NCBI GenBank assembly: GCA_018816865.1
Contig: JAHIUW010000032.1
Coordinates: 62,001 to 126,000, forward strand
Reading direction: 5' to 3'
DNA length: 64,000 nucleotides
From: Pseudomonadota bacterium
GTDB taxonomy: Bacteria; Desulfobacterota; Desulfovibrionia; Desulfovibrionales; Desulfovibrionaceae
Shown: positions 31,807-41,102 of the stretch, one piece after another
Position numbering within the stretch: position 1 is the stretch's first letter
Layout: every line of letters starts with the position of its first letter
Program-made: the position numbers and the translations under genes
The notes under the pieces: generated by a model
Database searches by the model: none
Told to the model about the DNA's origin: nothing
The model's input: the letters and a program-made list of their open reading frames with translations, nothing else

Positions 31807-32709
31807 ATGCTTTCAAAAAATTATCATGTCGTAGTTTTCAAGGGCAATGAAGGTTGCTCCAAAAATCTGCGGATTCGCGGCTGGATCATCACCGTGGTGT
31901 TACTGATGAGCTTAGGGCTCATCGGAAGCAACGTCTTTTTCTGGAACTATTTCGTTAATTATCAGTCCGTTGAAAAGTCCTTCGATGACTCCCAGAAGAC
32001 AGTACAGGAGCAACGCACCCAGCTTCTGTCCCTGGCTTCCAAGATCAAGACCCTCCAAAAAGACATCCTGCGCATCCGTGATTTCGACTCCAAGCTGCGC
32101 GTCATGATCAACATCGATCAGGACCGTCAGGGAGGGACCTCCTTGGGCGGCGCAGAATCCTCGGACTTCACGGACAGCTATCTGCCCACCCACCGCCAGG
32201 AACTCCTGGCCCGCAAGATGCACAATTTCCTGCATCAGCTGAACACCGAGGCCCGACTGGAGGAAATCCGCCAGCAGGACCTGATGCAGGTTATCCGCTC
32301 CAATAAGGAGCTCTGGGCCTCGACACCGAGCATCTGGCCTACGCAAGGCTGGATATCCTCACAATTCGGCTACCGCTCATCGCCGTTCACCATGCAGCGT
32401 GAATTCCACAAGGGCCTGGACATCTCCGCCCCCACAGGAACTCCGATCTACGCCCCGGCCAAGGGCAAGGTCACCTTCACCGGACGGGACGGCGGCTATG
32501 GGCTAGCACTGACGGTTGATCACGGCACAGGAATCATGACGCGCTACGCGCATCTGCATTCCCTCGCAGTCAAGAACGGCCAAAAGATCACAAGGGGACA
32601 GTTGGTCGCCTATGTGGGCAGCACCGGCCGTAGCACCGGTCCGCATCTGCACTACGAAGTGCGCCTGAATGGCGTCCCGGTCAATCCCATGCGCTACATC
32701 CTGAACTAG
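31807..32709 (+). CDS. M23-family (LytM) peptidoglycan endopeptidase, membrane-anchored
   Basis: Protein of 300 residues: a short cytoplasmic start, a membrane anchor (about 24-46), a coiled-coil (about 55-95), and a C-terminal LytM domain (about 195-298). Zinc ligands H201 and D205 (HKGLDIS) and the HLH motif (H280, H282) are intact, so it should be an active DD-type endopeptidase and not a divisome activator with a dead site. Similar proteins occur with MreB or curvature/bactofilin modules; none is adjacent here. Single-gene unit with its own terminator. Confidence 0.88.
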   Translation: MLSKNYHVVVFKGNEGCSKNLRIRGWIITVVLLMSLGLIGSNVFFWNYFVNYQSVEKSFDDSQKTVQEQRTQLLSLASKIKTLQKDILRIRDFDSKLRVMINIDQDRQGGTSLGGAESSDFTDSYLPTHRQELLARKMHNFLHQLNTEARLEEIRQQDLMQVIRSNKELWASTPSIWPTQGWISSQFGYRSSPFTMQREFHKGLDISAPTGTPIYAPAKGKVTFTGRDGGYGLALTVDHGTGIMTRYAHLHSLAVKNGQKITRGQLVAYVGSTGRSTGPHLHYEVRLNGVPVNPMRYILN

Positions 32710-32729
32710 CCAATCCACCGACATTCAAG

Positions 32730-32769
32730 AAGGCCCTCCTGCTCACACCGAGCCGGGGGGCCTTTTCTT
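32730..32769 (+). terminator. Terminator after the M23 peptidase gene
   Basis: A 15-bp stem (32730-32744 with 32750-32764; two positions are G-U or mismatched) with loop ACACC ends in TTTTCTT. Confidence 0.85.
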
Positions 32770-32891
32770 GTCCCAACGGAGACTCCGCCGCCAAAAAACC
32801 GACTCCATGCCCTGCGGGGCCGAGCGACTGTTAACACATCAACCAACTGAAATTACTCATATTATACTAACCGGCTCACCATCCAAGACAG

Positions 32892-32907
32892 TGGCCCATC
32901 CCTTGCA
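32892..32907 (+). promoter_or_regulatory. Candidate sigma54 promoter of the fliR-flhB-flhA cluster
   Basis: TGGCCCATCCCTTGCA matches TGGC-N8-TTGCA with perfect -24/-12 spacing (GG 32893-32894, GC 32905-32906). Sigma54 control of flagellar genes is known in Desulfovibrio. The predicted start (about 32918) falls on the fliR ATG, so fliR mRNA would have almost no leader. Confidence 0.55.
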
Positions 32908-32918
32908 AGACCCTCGTC

Positions 32919-33707
32919 ATGGATCTCTTCAACTTCGACCCGGCAACCACATTCAGTTTTTTGCTCACCTTCTTTCGGGTGAGCATCATCCTGTTTGTCC
33001 TGCCGTTCTTCGGTGGAAACTCCGTGCCCAACGCGGTCAAGGGAGCGCTGTGCCTAGTGCTGACCTGGGCCCTATGGCCGCACTTGTCCTTCCCTGGGGT
33101 TCTGCTTCCAAGTCACCCTTTCCAGATGGTGCTGATGCTTCTTGGAGAGCTAGTCATCGGACTGACGCTGATGCTGGTGGTCCGATTTCTGTTCGCCGCC
33201 GTCCAGATGGGTGGCCAGGTCATTGGCTTTCAGATGGGCTTCTCCATGATCAACGTTGCCGACCCCCTGACAGGCCAGAGTGTGGTCATCACTTCTCATT
33301 TTCTGTACATGACGACCCTGCTAACGTTTCTCACCTTGGGGGGGCACCTGTATCTGCTTGAAGGGCTGGCCGACAGCTTCGCCCTGATCCCTCCCGGAGG
33401 ATTGGTCTTCACCGTGACCATGGGCAGTGATCTCGTCCGTTTTGCCGAGCAGATCTTCAGCATGTCCATCAAGATTGCAGCACCCGTCATGAGCGCCATC
33501 TTCATGGTCGACTTGGCCCTGGCCCTGGTGGGCCGTGCCTCGCCACAGATGAACGTGCTGATTCTGGGATTCCCCATCAAGATCAGCGTGGGTTTCTTTT
33601 TCCTGGGGGTGTTGTTCACCACGTTGTCGCTGCATGTCGAAGCATTCATTGCCCAGATGGGCCCCATGTTCCGACACCTGTTGCATGCCCTCAGCCAAAC
33701 CGGATGA
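32919..33707 (+). CDS. fliR: Flagellar export protein FliR
   Basis: Protein of 262 residues with about six to seven membrane spans and the FliR motifs FFRVSIILFVLPFFGG and MGGQVIGFQMGFSM. FliR is part of the FliPQR-FlhB export gate inside the basal-body MS ring. No Shine-Dalgarno sequence is visible before ATG 32919. The flhB gene starts 18 bp downstream. Confidence 0.93.
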   Translation: MDLFNFDPATTFSFLLTFFRVSIILFVLPFFGGNSVPNAVKGALCLVLTWALWPHLSFPGVLLPSHPFQMVLMLLGELVIGLTLMLVVRFLFAAVQMGGQVIGFQMGFSMINVADPLTGQSVVITSHFLYMTTLLTFLTLGGHLYLLEGLADSFALIPPGGLVFTVTMGSDLVRFAEQIFSMSIKIAAPVMSAIFMVDLALALVGRASPQMNVLILGFPIKISVGFFFLGVLFTTLSLHVEAFIAQMGPMFRHLLHALSQTG

Positions 33708-33725
33708 ACCAAATGAGTTTGGACC

Positions 33726-34793
33726 ATGGCCAAAGACCCGAGTAAGACAGAAACAGCCACGGACAAGAGACGCAAAAAGGCCCGTAGCGAAGGCAACGTG
33801 CCCAAGGGGCAGGAGCTGAGCAAAACCTTGGTCCTGTTGGCGGGCCTGATCGGATTGTGGGCCTATCTCGGTGTCATTGGCAGGGAACTGAAGATCATCT
33901 TCGCCTGGCTACTGAGCAGCGCACCCGGGACAGTTCTCAGCCCTTCGGGGGTTTACACCCTGCTCACGGACCTCGCCACCCGCCTCGCATACATGCTCCT
34001 GCCCGTGATGCTGTTCATCGCCTTCGTGGCATTCATCACCCAGCGGCTCCAGGTGGGTGCGCTCTGGGCCCCCAAGGTCTTCGAACCCAAGTTCGGCAAA
34101 TGCCTCAATGTCATTGGTGGTCTGAAAAAGATCATGATCACCCCTGACACGCTCATCAAACTCGCCAAGAACCTGCTCCAGGCCATCGCCATTGGTTTCG
34201 CGCCCTATCTGGTCCTCAAAGAGGAGATCACCAAGGTCGGACCGCTGTTCTACGCCACCACCGAGGGCATTGCAGTCTACATCCTCTCCATCGCTGCCAA
34301 AATGGTCGTCTACGCCCTGGTGCCCATGTTGATCATCGCCATCGCCGACACCTGGTACACCCGCTGGAGCTATGAGGAAAAACTCATGATGAGCAAGGAT
34401 GAGGTCAAGGACGAACGCAAGCAGATGGAAGGCGATCCCAAGGTCAAGCAGGCCCAGCGCCAAAAGATGATGAATGCCATGGCCGCGCGCATGATGCAGA
34501 GCGTTCCCAAGGCGGACGTGGTGGTCACCAACCCCACGCATATCGCCGTGGCCCTGCAGTACAACCCGATGATTTCCCCTGCACCCATCGTCCTGGCCAA
34601 GGGCGTCGATCATCTTGCCGAAAAAATCAAGGAGGTTGCCCGCGAAAACGGCGTACCCATCCGCGAGAACGTACCTCTGGCACGGGCCTTGTATAAGAGT
34701 GTTGAGATTGGCGAGACGATCCCCGAAGAGCTGTTCCAGACCGTGGCCGCAGTGCTCGCCCAACTCAACAAATTCAAGCGTCCCCGGCCTTAA
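33726..34793 (+). CDS. flhB: Flagellar export switch protein FlhB
   Basis: Protein of 355 residues: an N-terminal basic region, four membrane spans (about 30-210), and the cytoplasmic switch domain. The autocleavage motif NPTH begins at N269, the same position as in Salmonella, so the rod/hook-to-filament specificity switch should work. Fits between fliR and flhA. Confidence 0.95.
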   Translation: MAKDPSKTETATDKRRKKARSEGNVPKGQELSKTLVLLAGLIGLWAYLGVIGRELKIIFAWLLSSAPGTVLSPSGVYTLLTDLATRLAYMLLPVMLFIAFVAFITQRLQVGALWAPKVFEPKFGKCLNVIGGLKKIMITPDTLIKLAKNLLQAIAIGFAPYLVLKEEITKVGPLFYATTEGIAVYILSIAAKMVVYALVPMLIIAIADTWYTRWSYEEKLMMSKDEVKDERKQMEGDPKVKQAQRQKMMNAMAARMMQSVPKADVVVTNPTHIAVALQYNPMISPAPIVLAKGVDHLAEKIKEVARENGVPIRENVPLARALYKSVEIGETIPEELFQTVAAVLAQLNKFKRPRP

Positions 34794-34831
34794 TCGCCAA
34801 CTGTCCGGAATCACTAAAGGGTGTCAAGATT

Positions 34832-36931
34832 ATGGCTTCACGCAGCGACACGATGAACATGAACTACAAGAGGTTCACCAAGCAGGGCGATGTTCTCCTG
34901 GCCAGCGGCGTGGTGATCATCCTGTTCGTGATGCTCATCCCATTGCCGACCATCTTCCTGGACATCATGATGACCATCTCCATCTCCCTGGGGCTGGTCG
35001 TGCTGGTCACCAGCATGTTCATGAGCAGCCCGCTTGAATTTTCCATTTTCCCGTCCCTGCTGCTGGTCACGACCATGCTTCGGCTCTCGCTGAACGTGGC
35101 CTCCACACGCCTAATCCTGCTGCACGGGGACGAGGGCACCGGAGCTGCGGGTAAAGTCATCCAGACCTTTGGCGAATTCGTGGTCGGCGGCAACTACGTC
35201 GTCGGCATCGTCATCTTCCTGATCCTGTTCGCCCTGAACAAGATGGTCATCGTCACTGGTACCTCGCGCATCGCCGAAGTCGCCGCACGATTCACCCTGG
35301 ACAGCCTGCCCGGTAAGCAGATGGCCATCGAAGCGGACCTGAACGCCGGCCTCATCGACGAAGATGAGGCCAGGGCCGAACGCAAGAACATCCGCCGCGA
35401 AGCCGACTTCTACGGAGCCATGGACGGTGCGGGAAAATTCGTTTCTGGAGACGTCAAGGCCGGCATCCTGATCACCGCCATCAATATCATCGGCGGCATC
35501 TTCATCGGCATGGTCCAAAAAGACATGAACTGGATGGACGCCGCCCAGACCTATACCCTGCTGACCATCGGTGACGGACTGGTCGCCACCATTCCATCGA
35601 TCATCATCTCCACCAGTGCCGGTCTCATCGTGTCCCGCGCGGCGGCCGAGGCGCAGATGGGCGAGGAATTCCTGGCCCAGTTGACCTACCACACCCGCGC
35701 ACTGAAGCTGGTGTCCGTCATCCTGGTCCTCTTTGCCCTGATCCCCGGCATGCCGACCCTGGTGTTCCTGGCCATGTCCGGCCTGCTCTACTTCCTGTCC
35801 CATCTTTCGGGCGAGCAGCAAAAGGCCACGACCCAGACCGCCAAAGACAAGAAGGGCATCGCCCCGAGTCTGGACACCCCCGAGGAAGTGCAGAGCCTGC
35901 TGCCCCTGGACATGCTGGAACTGGAAGTGGGCTACGGCCTGATCCCCCTGGTGGACGAAGAACAGGATGGCAACCTTTTGTCCCGTATCCGCTCCATCCG
36001 CCGCCAATTCGCCCTGGACATGGGCGTGGTGGTGCCCTCGCTGCACCTGCGAGACAATCTCCAGCTCAAGCCCGGGCAGTACTCCGTGCTGGTCAAGGGC
36101 AACGAAATCGCGGCCGGAGAGATTCTGGTGGATCACTTCCTGGCCATGGACCCGGGGGATGCCAAGCATCGCATCCAGGGCATCGCAACCGTGGAACCCG
36201 CATTCAATCTTCCGGCCCTGTGGGTTCCCCAGACCCAGAAGGAAGAAGCCATGCTCGCCGGGTACACCGTGGTGGACCCGTCCACGGTCATCGCCACGCA
36301 CCTGACCGAGGTCTTCAAGCACAACATGCACGAGTTCCTCGGCCGCCAGGAAGTGCAGAGCCTGCTGGACAATCTGGCCAAGCGTGCCCCCAAGGCCGTG
36401 GAAGACCTGGTCCCGGGCGTCCTGGATCTCGGAGCCGTGCAAAAGGTCCTGCAGAATCTGGTGCGCGAATCCGTGTCCGTACGCGACCTGCTGACCATCG
36501 TGGAAGCCCTGGCCGACTATGGCCGAGTCATCAAGGATTCCGACCAATTGACCGAATACGTCCGTGCCCGGTTGTCACGCACGATCATCAAGCCCTATCT
36601 GGACAGCAAGGGAGCCCTGCCCATCGTGGTGCTCTCCCCCAGCGTAGAGAAGGCTTTTGGCGACAATATCCGGCAAACCGATCAGGGGGCCTATTTAGCC
36701 ATGGAACCCAATCTGGCCCAGCAGATCATCCAGAGCATCAACAGCGCAGCCGAACAAGCCGTGGGCACCGACGGACAACCCGTTGTCCTCGCCTCCCCGG
36801 CCGTACGCCCGCATCTCGCCCAGCTCCTCGTCCGCTTTATCCCGAATCTGCCGGTCATCTCTCAGGCGGAGATCCCGGCGGATGTAAAGCTGCAAACCTT
36901 AGCCAACATTGATGTGCCCTATGCAGGTTAG
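34832..36931 (+). CDS. flhA: Flagellar export protein FlhA
   Basis: Protein of 699 residues: about eight membrane spans in the first half, the FHIPEP region with the GTSRIAEVAARFTLDSLPGK loop, and the C-terminal cytoplasmic ring domain that docks export substrates and chaperones. Start ATG 34832 has AAAGGG upstream; downstream ATGs at 34853 and 34859 are possible. The stop overlaps the flhF start by 11 bp. Confidence 0.95.
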   Translation: MASRSDTMNMNYKRFTKQGDVLLASGVVIILFVMLIPLPTIFLDIMMTISISLGLVVLVTSMFMSSPLEFSIFPSLLLVTTMLRLSLNVASTRLILLHGDEGTGAAGKVIQTFGEFVVGGNYVVGIVIFLILFALNKMVIVTGTSRIAEVAARFTLDSLPGKQMAIEADLNAGLIDEDEARAERKNIRREADFYGAMDGAGKFVSGDVKAGILITAINIIGGIFIGMVQKDMNWMDAAQTYTLLTIGDGLVATIPSIIISTSAGLIVSRAAAEAQMGEEFLAQLTYHTRALKLVSVILVLFALIPGMPTLVFLAMSGLLYFLSHLSGEQQKATTQTAKDKKGIAPSLDTPEEVQSLLPLDMLELEVGYGLIPLVDEEQDGNLLSRIRSIRRQFALDMGVVVPSLHLRDNLQLKPGQYSVLVKGNEIAAGEILVDHFLAMDPGDAKHRIQGIATVEPAFNLPALWVPQTQKEEAMLAGYTVVDPSTVIATHLTEVFKHNMHEFLGRQEVQSLLDNLAKRAPKAVEDLVPGVLDLGAVQKVLQNLVRESVSVRDLLTIVEALADYGRVIKDSDQLTEYVRARLSRTIIKPYLDSKGALPIVVLSPSVEKAFGDNIRQTDQGAYLAMEPNLAQQIIQSINSAAEQAVGTDGQPVVLASPAVRPHLAQLLVRFIPNLPVISQAEIPADVKLQTLANIDVPYAG

Positions 36932-38012
36932 GACTTTCCAAGCCAAAGACATCAAGAGCGCCCTCAATCTCGTAAAGGCTGAGCTCGGCCCTGAAGCGGT
37001 CATCCTCTCCAGCCAGAAGTGCAACGAGGCAGGACGCTGCTGGTGTGAAGTCACCGCCGCCCTCGACGGCGCCACATCCCCGGCACCGTCGGCGGACACG
37101 GCCCATTCTGAAGGTGGCCTCGCCCCCGGCTGGGGCGAATGGCACAGCGAGTGGGATCAGATCAGGTCCCACATGATGACGCTGATGCGCCCCCAGATGG
37201 ACTTTTCCTCCCTGGCTCCGCGTCAGCGCCAACCCCTGGAGCATCTGGAGCGCGAAGGCGTAGGTGAAGGGGCCATCATGGCTCTGCTGAACGAACTCAA
37301 GCGAGACAAGGACGCCTCCATCCTGGGCCCCTTGGGCAAACAGGTCGCGGTCAGGCCCTTCGGCCCCGACGAATGGCGCGAGCGCGTCCACGCCGTGGCC
37401 GGCCCCAGCGGAGCGGGCAAGACCAGCACACTCCTGCGCCTGGCCCTGTTGCACCGCAGCCAAGCTCCCCGCTCCCGGGTCCTGGTGATCGACGCCGCCG
37501 GCTCCCAGGGCCAGGGCGGGCGTTATCTGAAGCATTATGCCGAACTGTCGGGCATGAGCCACAAGACGGCGGAAAGTGCCAGACAGCTGGGGGAACTGCT
37601 GAACAACTCCGGGCAATTCGACACCATTTTCATCGACCTCCCGGCTGCCACGGCGACCATGAACCTTGATTCGCACTTGAAGCTCATGGGGTTGTCCAAC
37701 CGCACCGACCTGGCCGTGCACCTTGTTCTCTCGCCGCTGTACGCACCGGCACAGTTGAAGGAATACTTCCGGCGGCACAAATCCCCGAAAACCAAGTCCA
37801 TCGTCTGGACGAAGCTCGACGAAGCCTGTAACTACGGGGATATCGTGAACGTGGCATTCGCCACGGGTCTGCCCACCTCCGCCCTGTCCTTCGGACCGGG
37901 CTTGAGAGGCACTCTGGTCCAGTCCAAGGCCGTCATGCTCTGGAAGCTCCTGTTCAAGAAGGAACTTCCGCCAAGCCCCGTCGAGGAGAAACGTGGCAGA
38001 TACGCTCACTAA
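36921..38012 (+). CDS. flhF: Flagellar number/placement GTPase FlhF (divergent G motifs)
   Basis: Protein of 363 residues, SRP-GTPase family. N-terminal B domain (MQVRTFQAKDIKSALNLVK), a linker, and the NG domain with P-loop GPSGAGKT (161-168) and TKLD (297-300). The family's G2 D-T-x-R segment reads DAAGSQGQGG (191-200) and the G3 DTAGR reads DLPAA (239-243), so key hydrolysis residues are changed while nucleotide and base recognition are kept. FlhF sets polar flagellum position; FlhG is encoded next with overlapping ends. Start ATG 36921 gives the family N-terminus. Confidence 0.85.
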   Translation: MQVRTFQAKDIKSALNLVKAELGPEAVILSSQKCNEAGRCWCEVTAALDGATSPAPSADTAHSEGGLAPGWGEWHSEWDQIRSHMMTLMRPQMDFSSLAPRQRQPLEHLEREGVGEGAIMALLNELKRDKDASILGPLGKQVAVRPFGPDEWRERVHAVAGPSGAGKTSTLLRLALLHRSQAPRSRVLVIDAAGSQGQGGRYLKHYAELSGMSHKTAESARQLGELLNNSGQFDTIFIDLPAATATMNLDSHLKLMGLSNRTDLAVHLVLSPLYAPAQLKEYFRRHKSPKTKSIVWTKLDEACNYGDIVNVAFATGLPTSALSFGPGLRGTLVQSKAVMLWKLLFKKELPPSPVEEKRGRYAH

Positions 38013-38853
38013 AGACAGGAAGGCCCCTCGCTCCGCAAGCCCCACCACCGTACCCCAAGTCATTTCAGTGACTTCCGGCAAGGGTGGCGTGGGCAAGACG
38101 AACATCAGCGTCAACCTGGCCTGCCTGCTGGCCCGGCAGGGCAAGCGTGTCGTGCTGATGGACGCCGATCTTGGCCTTGCCAACGTGGATGTGCTTCTGG
38201 GGCTGGCCCCTGAAAAGAACCTCTTCCACCTCTTTGAGGAAGGCGCCAAACTCACTGACGTCCTGCTCGACACGCCTTACGGTTTCCAAATCCTGCCCGC
38301 CGCCTCCGGCGTGGCCGAGATGCTGGAACTGGATACGGGCCAAAAGCTGGATTTGCTGGAATCCATGGACGTTCTGGAAGACACAGTGGATTTCCTGATC
38401 GTGGACACCGGCGCTGGAATCAACGAAAACGTTTTGTATTTCAACCTGGCGGTCCAGGAACGTCTGCTGGTGCTCACCCCCGAGCCCACGTCCCTGACCG
38501 ACGCCTACGCCCTGATCAAGGTCTTGAAGGCCAAGCACGGGGTCCAGCGTTTCCGTGTGGTTGTGAACATGGCCAAGACACCGGCTGCAGCCATGGAGGT
38601 CTACTCCAAACTGCATAACGCCTGCGACCAGTTCCTCTCGGGCATCTCCCTCGACCTTGTTGGGGTCCTACCCCTGGATTCTGGAGTGCGCACGGCCGTG
38701 ATCAACCAGAAACCGTTTTCAATCATGCACCCCGACGGCCCGGCGACTACGGCGCTCACGAACGTGGTCGGCAAGATAACCTCGTGGAAGGGAACGGCCC
38801 AGCTCGATGGCAACATTAAGTTTTTCTGGAAAAAGCTCCTCTTCCAAGACTGA
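37993..38853 (+). CDS. flhG: FlhG/FleN (MinD-like) flagellar number ATPase
   Basis: Protein of 286 residues starting at GTG 37993 with GAGGAG eight bases upstream. The deviant Walker A is SGKGGVGKT, with MDADLGLANVDVLLG as A' and VDTGAGI as Walker B. It works with FlhF to restrict flagellar number, and in other bacteria an N-terminal DQAxxLR motif activates FlhF; that motif is not present in this short N-terminus. It overlaps flhF by 20 bp and fliA by 47 bp. Confidence 0.9.
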   Translation: MADTLTKDRKAPRSASPTTVPQVISVTSGKGGVGKTNISVNLACLLARQGKRVVLMDADLGLANVDVLLGLAPEKNLFHLFEEGAKLTDVLLDTPYGFQILPAASGVAEMLELDTGQKLDLLESMDVLEDTVDFLIVDTGAGINENVLYFNLAVQERLLVLTPEPTSLTDAYALIKVLKAKHGVQRFRVVVNMAKTPAAAMEVYSKLHNACDQFLSGISLDLVGVLPLDSGVRTAVINQKPFSIMHPDGPATTALTNVVGKITSWKGTAQLDGNIKFFWKKLLFQD

Positions 38854-39595
38854 GCCATGGAAATTCCTGGAGACCGGAGAGGTCCTCTGGGAAGACTTCA
38901 GCGCGAGGGACAAGGACACTATTGTCCGTCACTACGCACCGAAGATCAAAATCCTTGCGCTCAGACTCAAGGGGAAACTGCCACAGCAGGTGGAGCTCAA
39001 CGAACTGATTTCCGCAGGTTCGCTGGGCCTCATCGAATGCCTGCGCAAATACAAGCCCGAGCTGAACATCAAGTTTGAGACCTATGCGGAAAACCGCATC
39101 AAGGGGGCCATGCTTGATGAGCTCAGGCGCATGGACTGGTTCTCCCGCGGGTTGCGGGCCCGCGTCCGTCAGTTGGAAGAATCCATCCGAACCATCGAGC
39201 ACCGCACGGGCAGACCCCCCTCCCGCGATGAAATCATCGCCGAAACCGGACTCTCCCGTAAGGATGTCGAATCCGGACTGGCCGCCCTGCAGAATCAGCT
39301 CTGCCTGTCGCTGGAAACCATTCAGGAGCATTTCTCCACGGAGTCCAGTGCCCATCACGACAATGAACCCTACCGCAGTGCGGCGCTCCAGGACGTCATT
39401 GACAAAATCGCCGGTTTAATAGACGAATTGACGCTTCGCGAGAAATTGGTATTATCATTGTACTACAGCGATGAGTTGAACATGCGGGAAACGGCCGAAG
39501 TTATGGGCATAACCGAAGGCAGAGTCTCTCAACTCCACTCCCAGGCACTCAAAAAGCTACGCATCAAATTCAGGGCTGTCTACGGCCTCGAATAA
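38807..39595 (+). CDS. fliA: Flagellar sigma factor FliA (sigma28)
   Basis: Protein of 262 residues with sigma regions 2 (VRHYAPKIKILALRL; FETYAENRIKGAMLDELR), 3 and 4 (LREKLVLSLYYSDELNMRETAEVMGITEGRVSQLHSQALKKL). It directs late flagellar and chemotaxis genes. ATG 38807 lies 47 bp inside flhG and has a distant AAGGGA ribosome binding site, so expression may depend on coupling; the true start could be a little later. anti-sigma flgM is not in the window. Confidence 0.92.
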   Translation: MATLSFSGKSSSSKTEPWKFLETGEVLWEDFSARDKDTIVRHYAPKIKILALRLKGKLPQQVELNELISAGSLGLIECLRKYKPELNIKFETYAENRIKGAMLDELRRMDWFSRGLRARVRQLEESIRTIEHRTGRPPSRDEIIAETGLSRKDVESGLAALQNQLCLSLETIQEHFSTESSAHHDNEPYRSAALQDVIDKIAGLIDELTLREKLVLSLYYSDELNMRETAEVMGITEGRVSQLHSQALKKLRIKFRAVYGLE

Positions 39596-39608
39596 CAAGG
39601 AGATATCC

Positions 39609-39998
39609 ATGGCTTACGACAAAAACATGAGGGTCCTCGTCGTCGACGATTTCTCCACCATGCGCCGCATCATCAAAAATATCCTTCGCCAGTTGGGCTT
39701 CAATAATATCGTTGAGGCCGACGACGGCAGCACCGCGTGGGAAACGCTCAACAAGGACAAAATCGACTTCATCGTCTCGGACTGGAACATGCCCGAACTC
39801 CCCGGCATCGACCTGTTGCGCAAGGTCCGCGCCAGTGAAGAGTTCAAGGACATTCCCTTCCTGATGGTCACGGCCGAAGGCCTGCAAGAAAACATCATCG
39901 AGGCCGTACAGGCCAAGGTGTCCAACTACATCGTCAAACCCTTCACCGCGGAGACCCTCGGACAGAAGATCGACAAAATTTTTGAACCCAAGTCATAA
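39609..39998 (+). CDS. cheY: Chemotaxis response regulator CheY
   Basis: Protein of 129 residues, a stand-alone receiver with acidic pocket D13/D14, phosphorylation site D58, switch Thr88 and Lys110 (VKPF). DFSTMRRIIKNIL and VSDWNMP are typical of motor-binding CheY. It binds FliM when phosphorylated. AAGGAG precedes the start, 13 bp after fliA. cheA and cheZ are not in the window. Confidence 0.95.
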   Translation: MAYDKNMRVLVVDDFSTMRRIIKNILRQLGFNNIVEADDGSTAWETLNKDKIDFIVSDWNMPELPGIDLLRKVRASEEFKDIPFLMVTAEGLQENIIEAVQAKVSNYIVKPFTAETLGQKIDKIFEPKS

Positions 39999-40019
39999 CT
40001 CCAACGGCCCGGCATAACT

Positions 40020-40751
40020 ATGGTGCTGCTCGCTCCCGATACCGAGCTCGAGGAAGATCTGAACTCCGTCATAGAGGGTCAGAACGGAGAGCCCAAGGCA
40101 GAACTAGATGCCGAGGAGCTGACCAAGGATCTTCCCAAGGAGCAGCAAAAGGTCGAACTGGACCTTGAGGACGCTCCTTTTCTTGAAGACGACGACGAAG
40201 AAGAGGACGAGGAAGAAGAGGCACCAGTCCTCGTTGAAGAGCCCGAACCGGAAGGCACTCCGGTCTGGTACAAGAACAGGAAAATCCAGATTGCCGCTGG
40301 AGCCAGCCTGCTCTTGTTGGTGGGGTTGATCATCGGTTCCCTGCTTCTCAAGCCTGAACCTGAAGTCTCCCAGCCCGAAACCGAGCAGGAAACGCTGGAA
40401 ACCGAACAGGCCATCCCCCCGCCGCCAGTCGAGGAACCCGTACCCGAGGACTTCCTCGTCACCCTCGATCCCTTTTGGGTCGAACAAAAAGACGAGAACG
40501 GCAAGATCCGTTTCCTGGTCTGCCAGTTCACCGCCGTTACCCAGAACGAGAAACTGTCGTTTGAGATATCGCAAAAGACCACCGTCCTGCGGGATGCTGT
40601 CTTCTATTATCTTAAGAATAAGGATTTGACGTTCCTGTCCGATAAGAAGAATGCAGAAGCCTTAAAGGCCGACGTCCTCTCGGTAGTGAATCAATATTTA
40701 AGCGTAGACCGATTGGAGACCCTGCTTATCGAACAATACCTGGTGAAATGA
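40020..40751 (+). CDS. fliL: Flagellar basal-body protein FliL with acidic N-terminus
   Basis: Protein of 243 residues. A very acidic cytoplasmic region (about 1-80, with runs such as DDDEEEDEEEE), a single membrane span (about 90-110), a Pro/Glu-rich linker and a periplasmic FliL domain (about 140-243). FliL surrounds stators and helps motor torque. The acidic cytoplasmic part is longer than in enteric FliL (about 155 residues in total) and may bind a basic partner. Confidence 0.85.
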   Translation: MVLLAPDTELEEDLNSVIEGQNGEPKAELDAEELTKDLPKEQQKVELDLEDAPFLEDDDEEEDEEEEAPVLVEEPEPEGTPVWYKNRKIQIAAGASLLLLVGLIIGSLLLKPEPEVSQPETEQETLETEQAIPPPPVEEPVPEDFLVTLDPFWVEQKDENGKIRFLVCQFTAVTQNEKLSFEISQKTTVLRDAVFYYLKNKDLTFLSDKKNAEALKADVLSVVNQYLSVDRLETLLIEQYLVK

Positions 40752-40752
40752 C

Positions 40753-41076
40753 ATGTCCACGACGATCAACCTTCCGGTGCTTCTGGCGCAACTCCCCCAT
40801 CTGGCCAAGATAGCCAGTGCGCATCAGGAGAGCCCAAAGACTCAGGCCGAGTTTGCCGAGCAACTGGCCCGTGAGCAGAATGAACGTGCCAAGGACCAGG
40901 TGCAGAAGACCGAAAAGCTGGAAAAAACAACCGTCACCGCCGAGCATCAGAAAGAAGAGCGCAAGAAGCAGAGTGCGTCGGACAGGCGAGAGCACGAACC
41001 CCAAGAGGAACAAGAAGAGGAACAGGCTCCCCTGAAGAGCCCCTGGGCCGGGAACATCATCAACCTGAAGATTTAG
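40753..41076 (+). CDS. Flagellar-cluster hypothetical protein, charged and coiled
   Basis: Protein of 107 residues. Residues about 1-25 are mildly hydrophobic (TTINLPVLLAQLPHLAKIA); the rest is highly charged, Glu/Lys/Gln-rich and likely helical, ending in a short motif SPWAGNIINLKI. No signal or membrane span. It starts one base after fliL and precedes a membrane coiled-coil gene, so it belongs to the flagellar operon. I recognise no family. Confidence 0.7.
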   Translation: MSTTINLPVLLAQLPHLAKIASAHQESPKTQAEFAEQLAREQNERAKDQVQKTEKLEKTTVTAEHQKEERKKQSASDRREHEPQEEQEEEQAPLKSPWAGNIINLKI

Positions 41077-41102
41077 CAACGCAACCAGGATACTCCCCGC
41101 AC

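Noticed and set aside
32863-32868. Sigma70 -10 box TATACT upstream of fliR
   Set aside because: No matching -35 hexamer at the right distance; the sigma54-type site nearer the gene fits much better.
35111-36547. 478-residue minus-strand frame in flhA
   Set aside because: Antisense shadow of a certain flhA gene with no recognisable motif.
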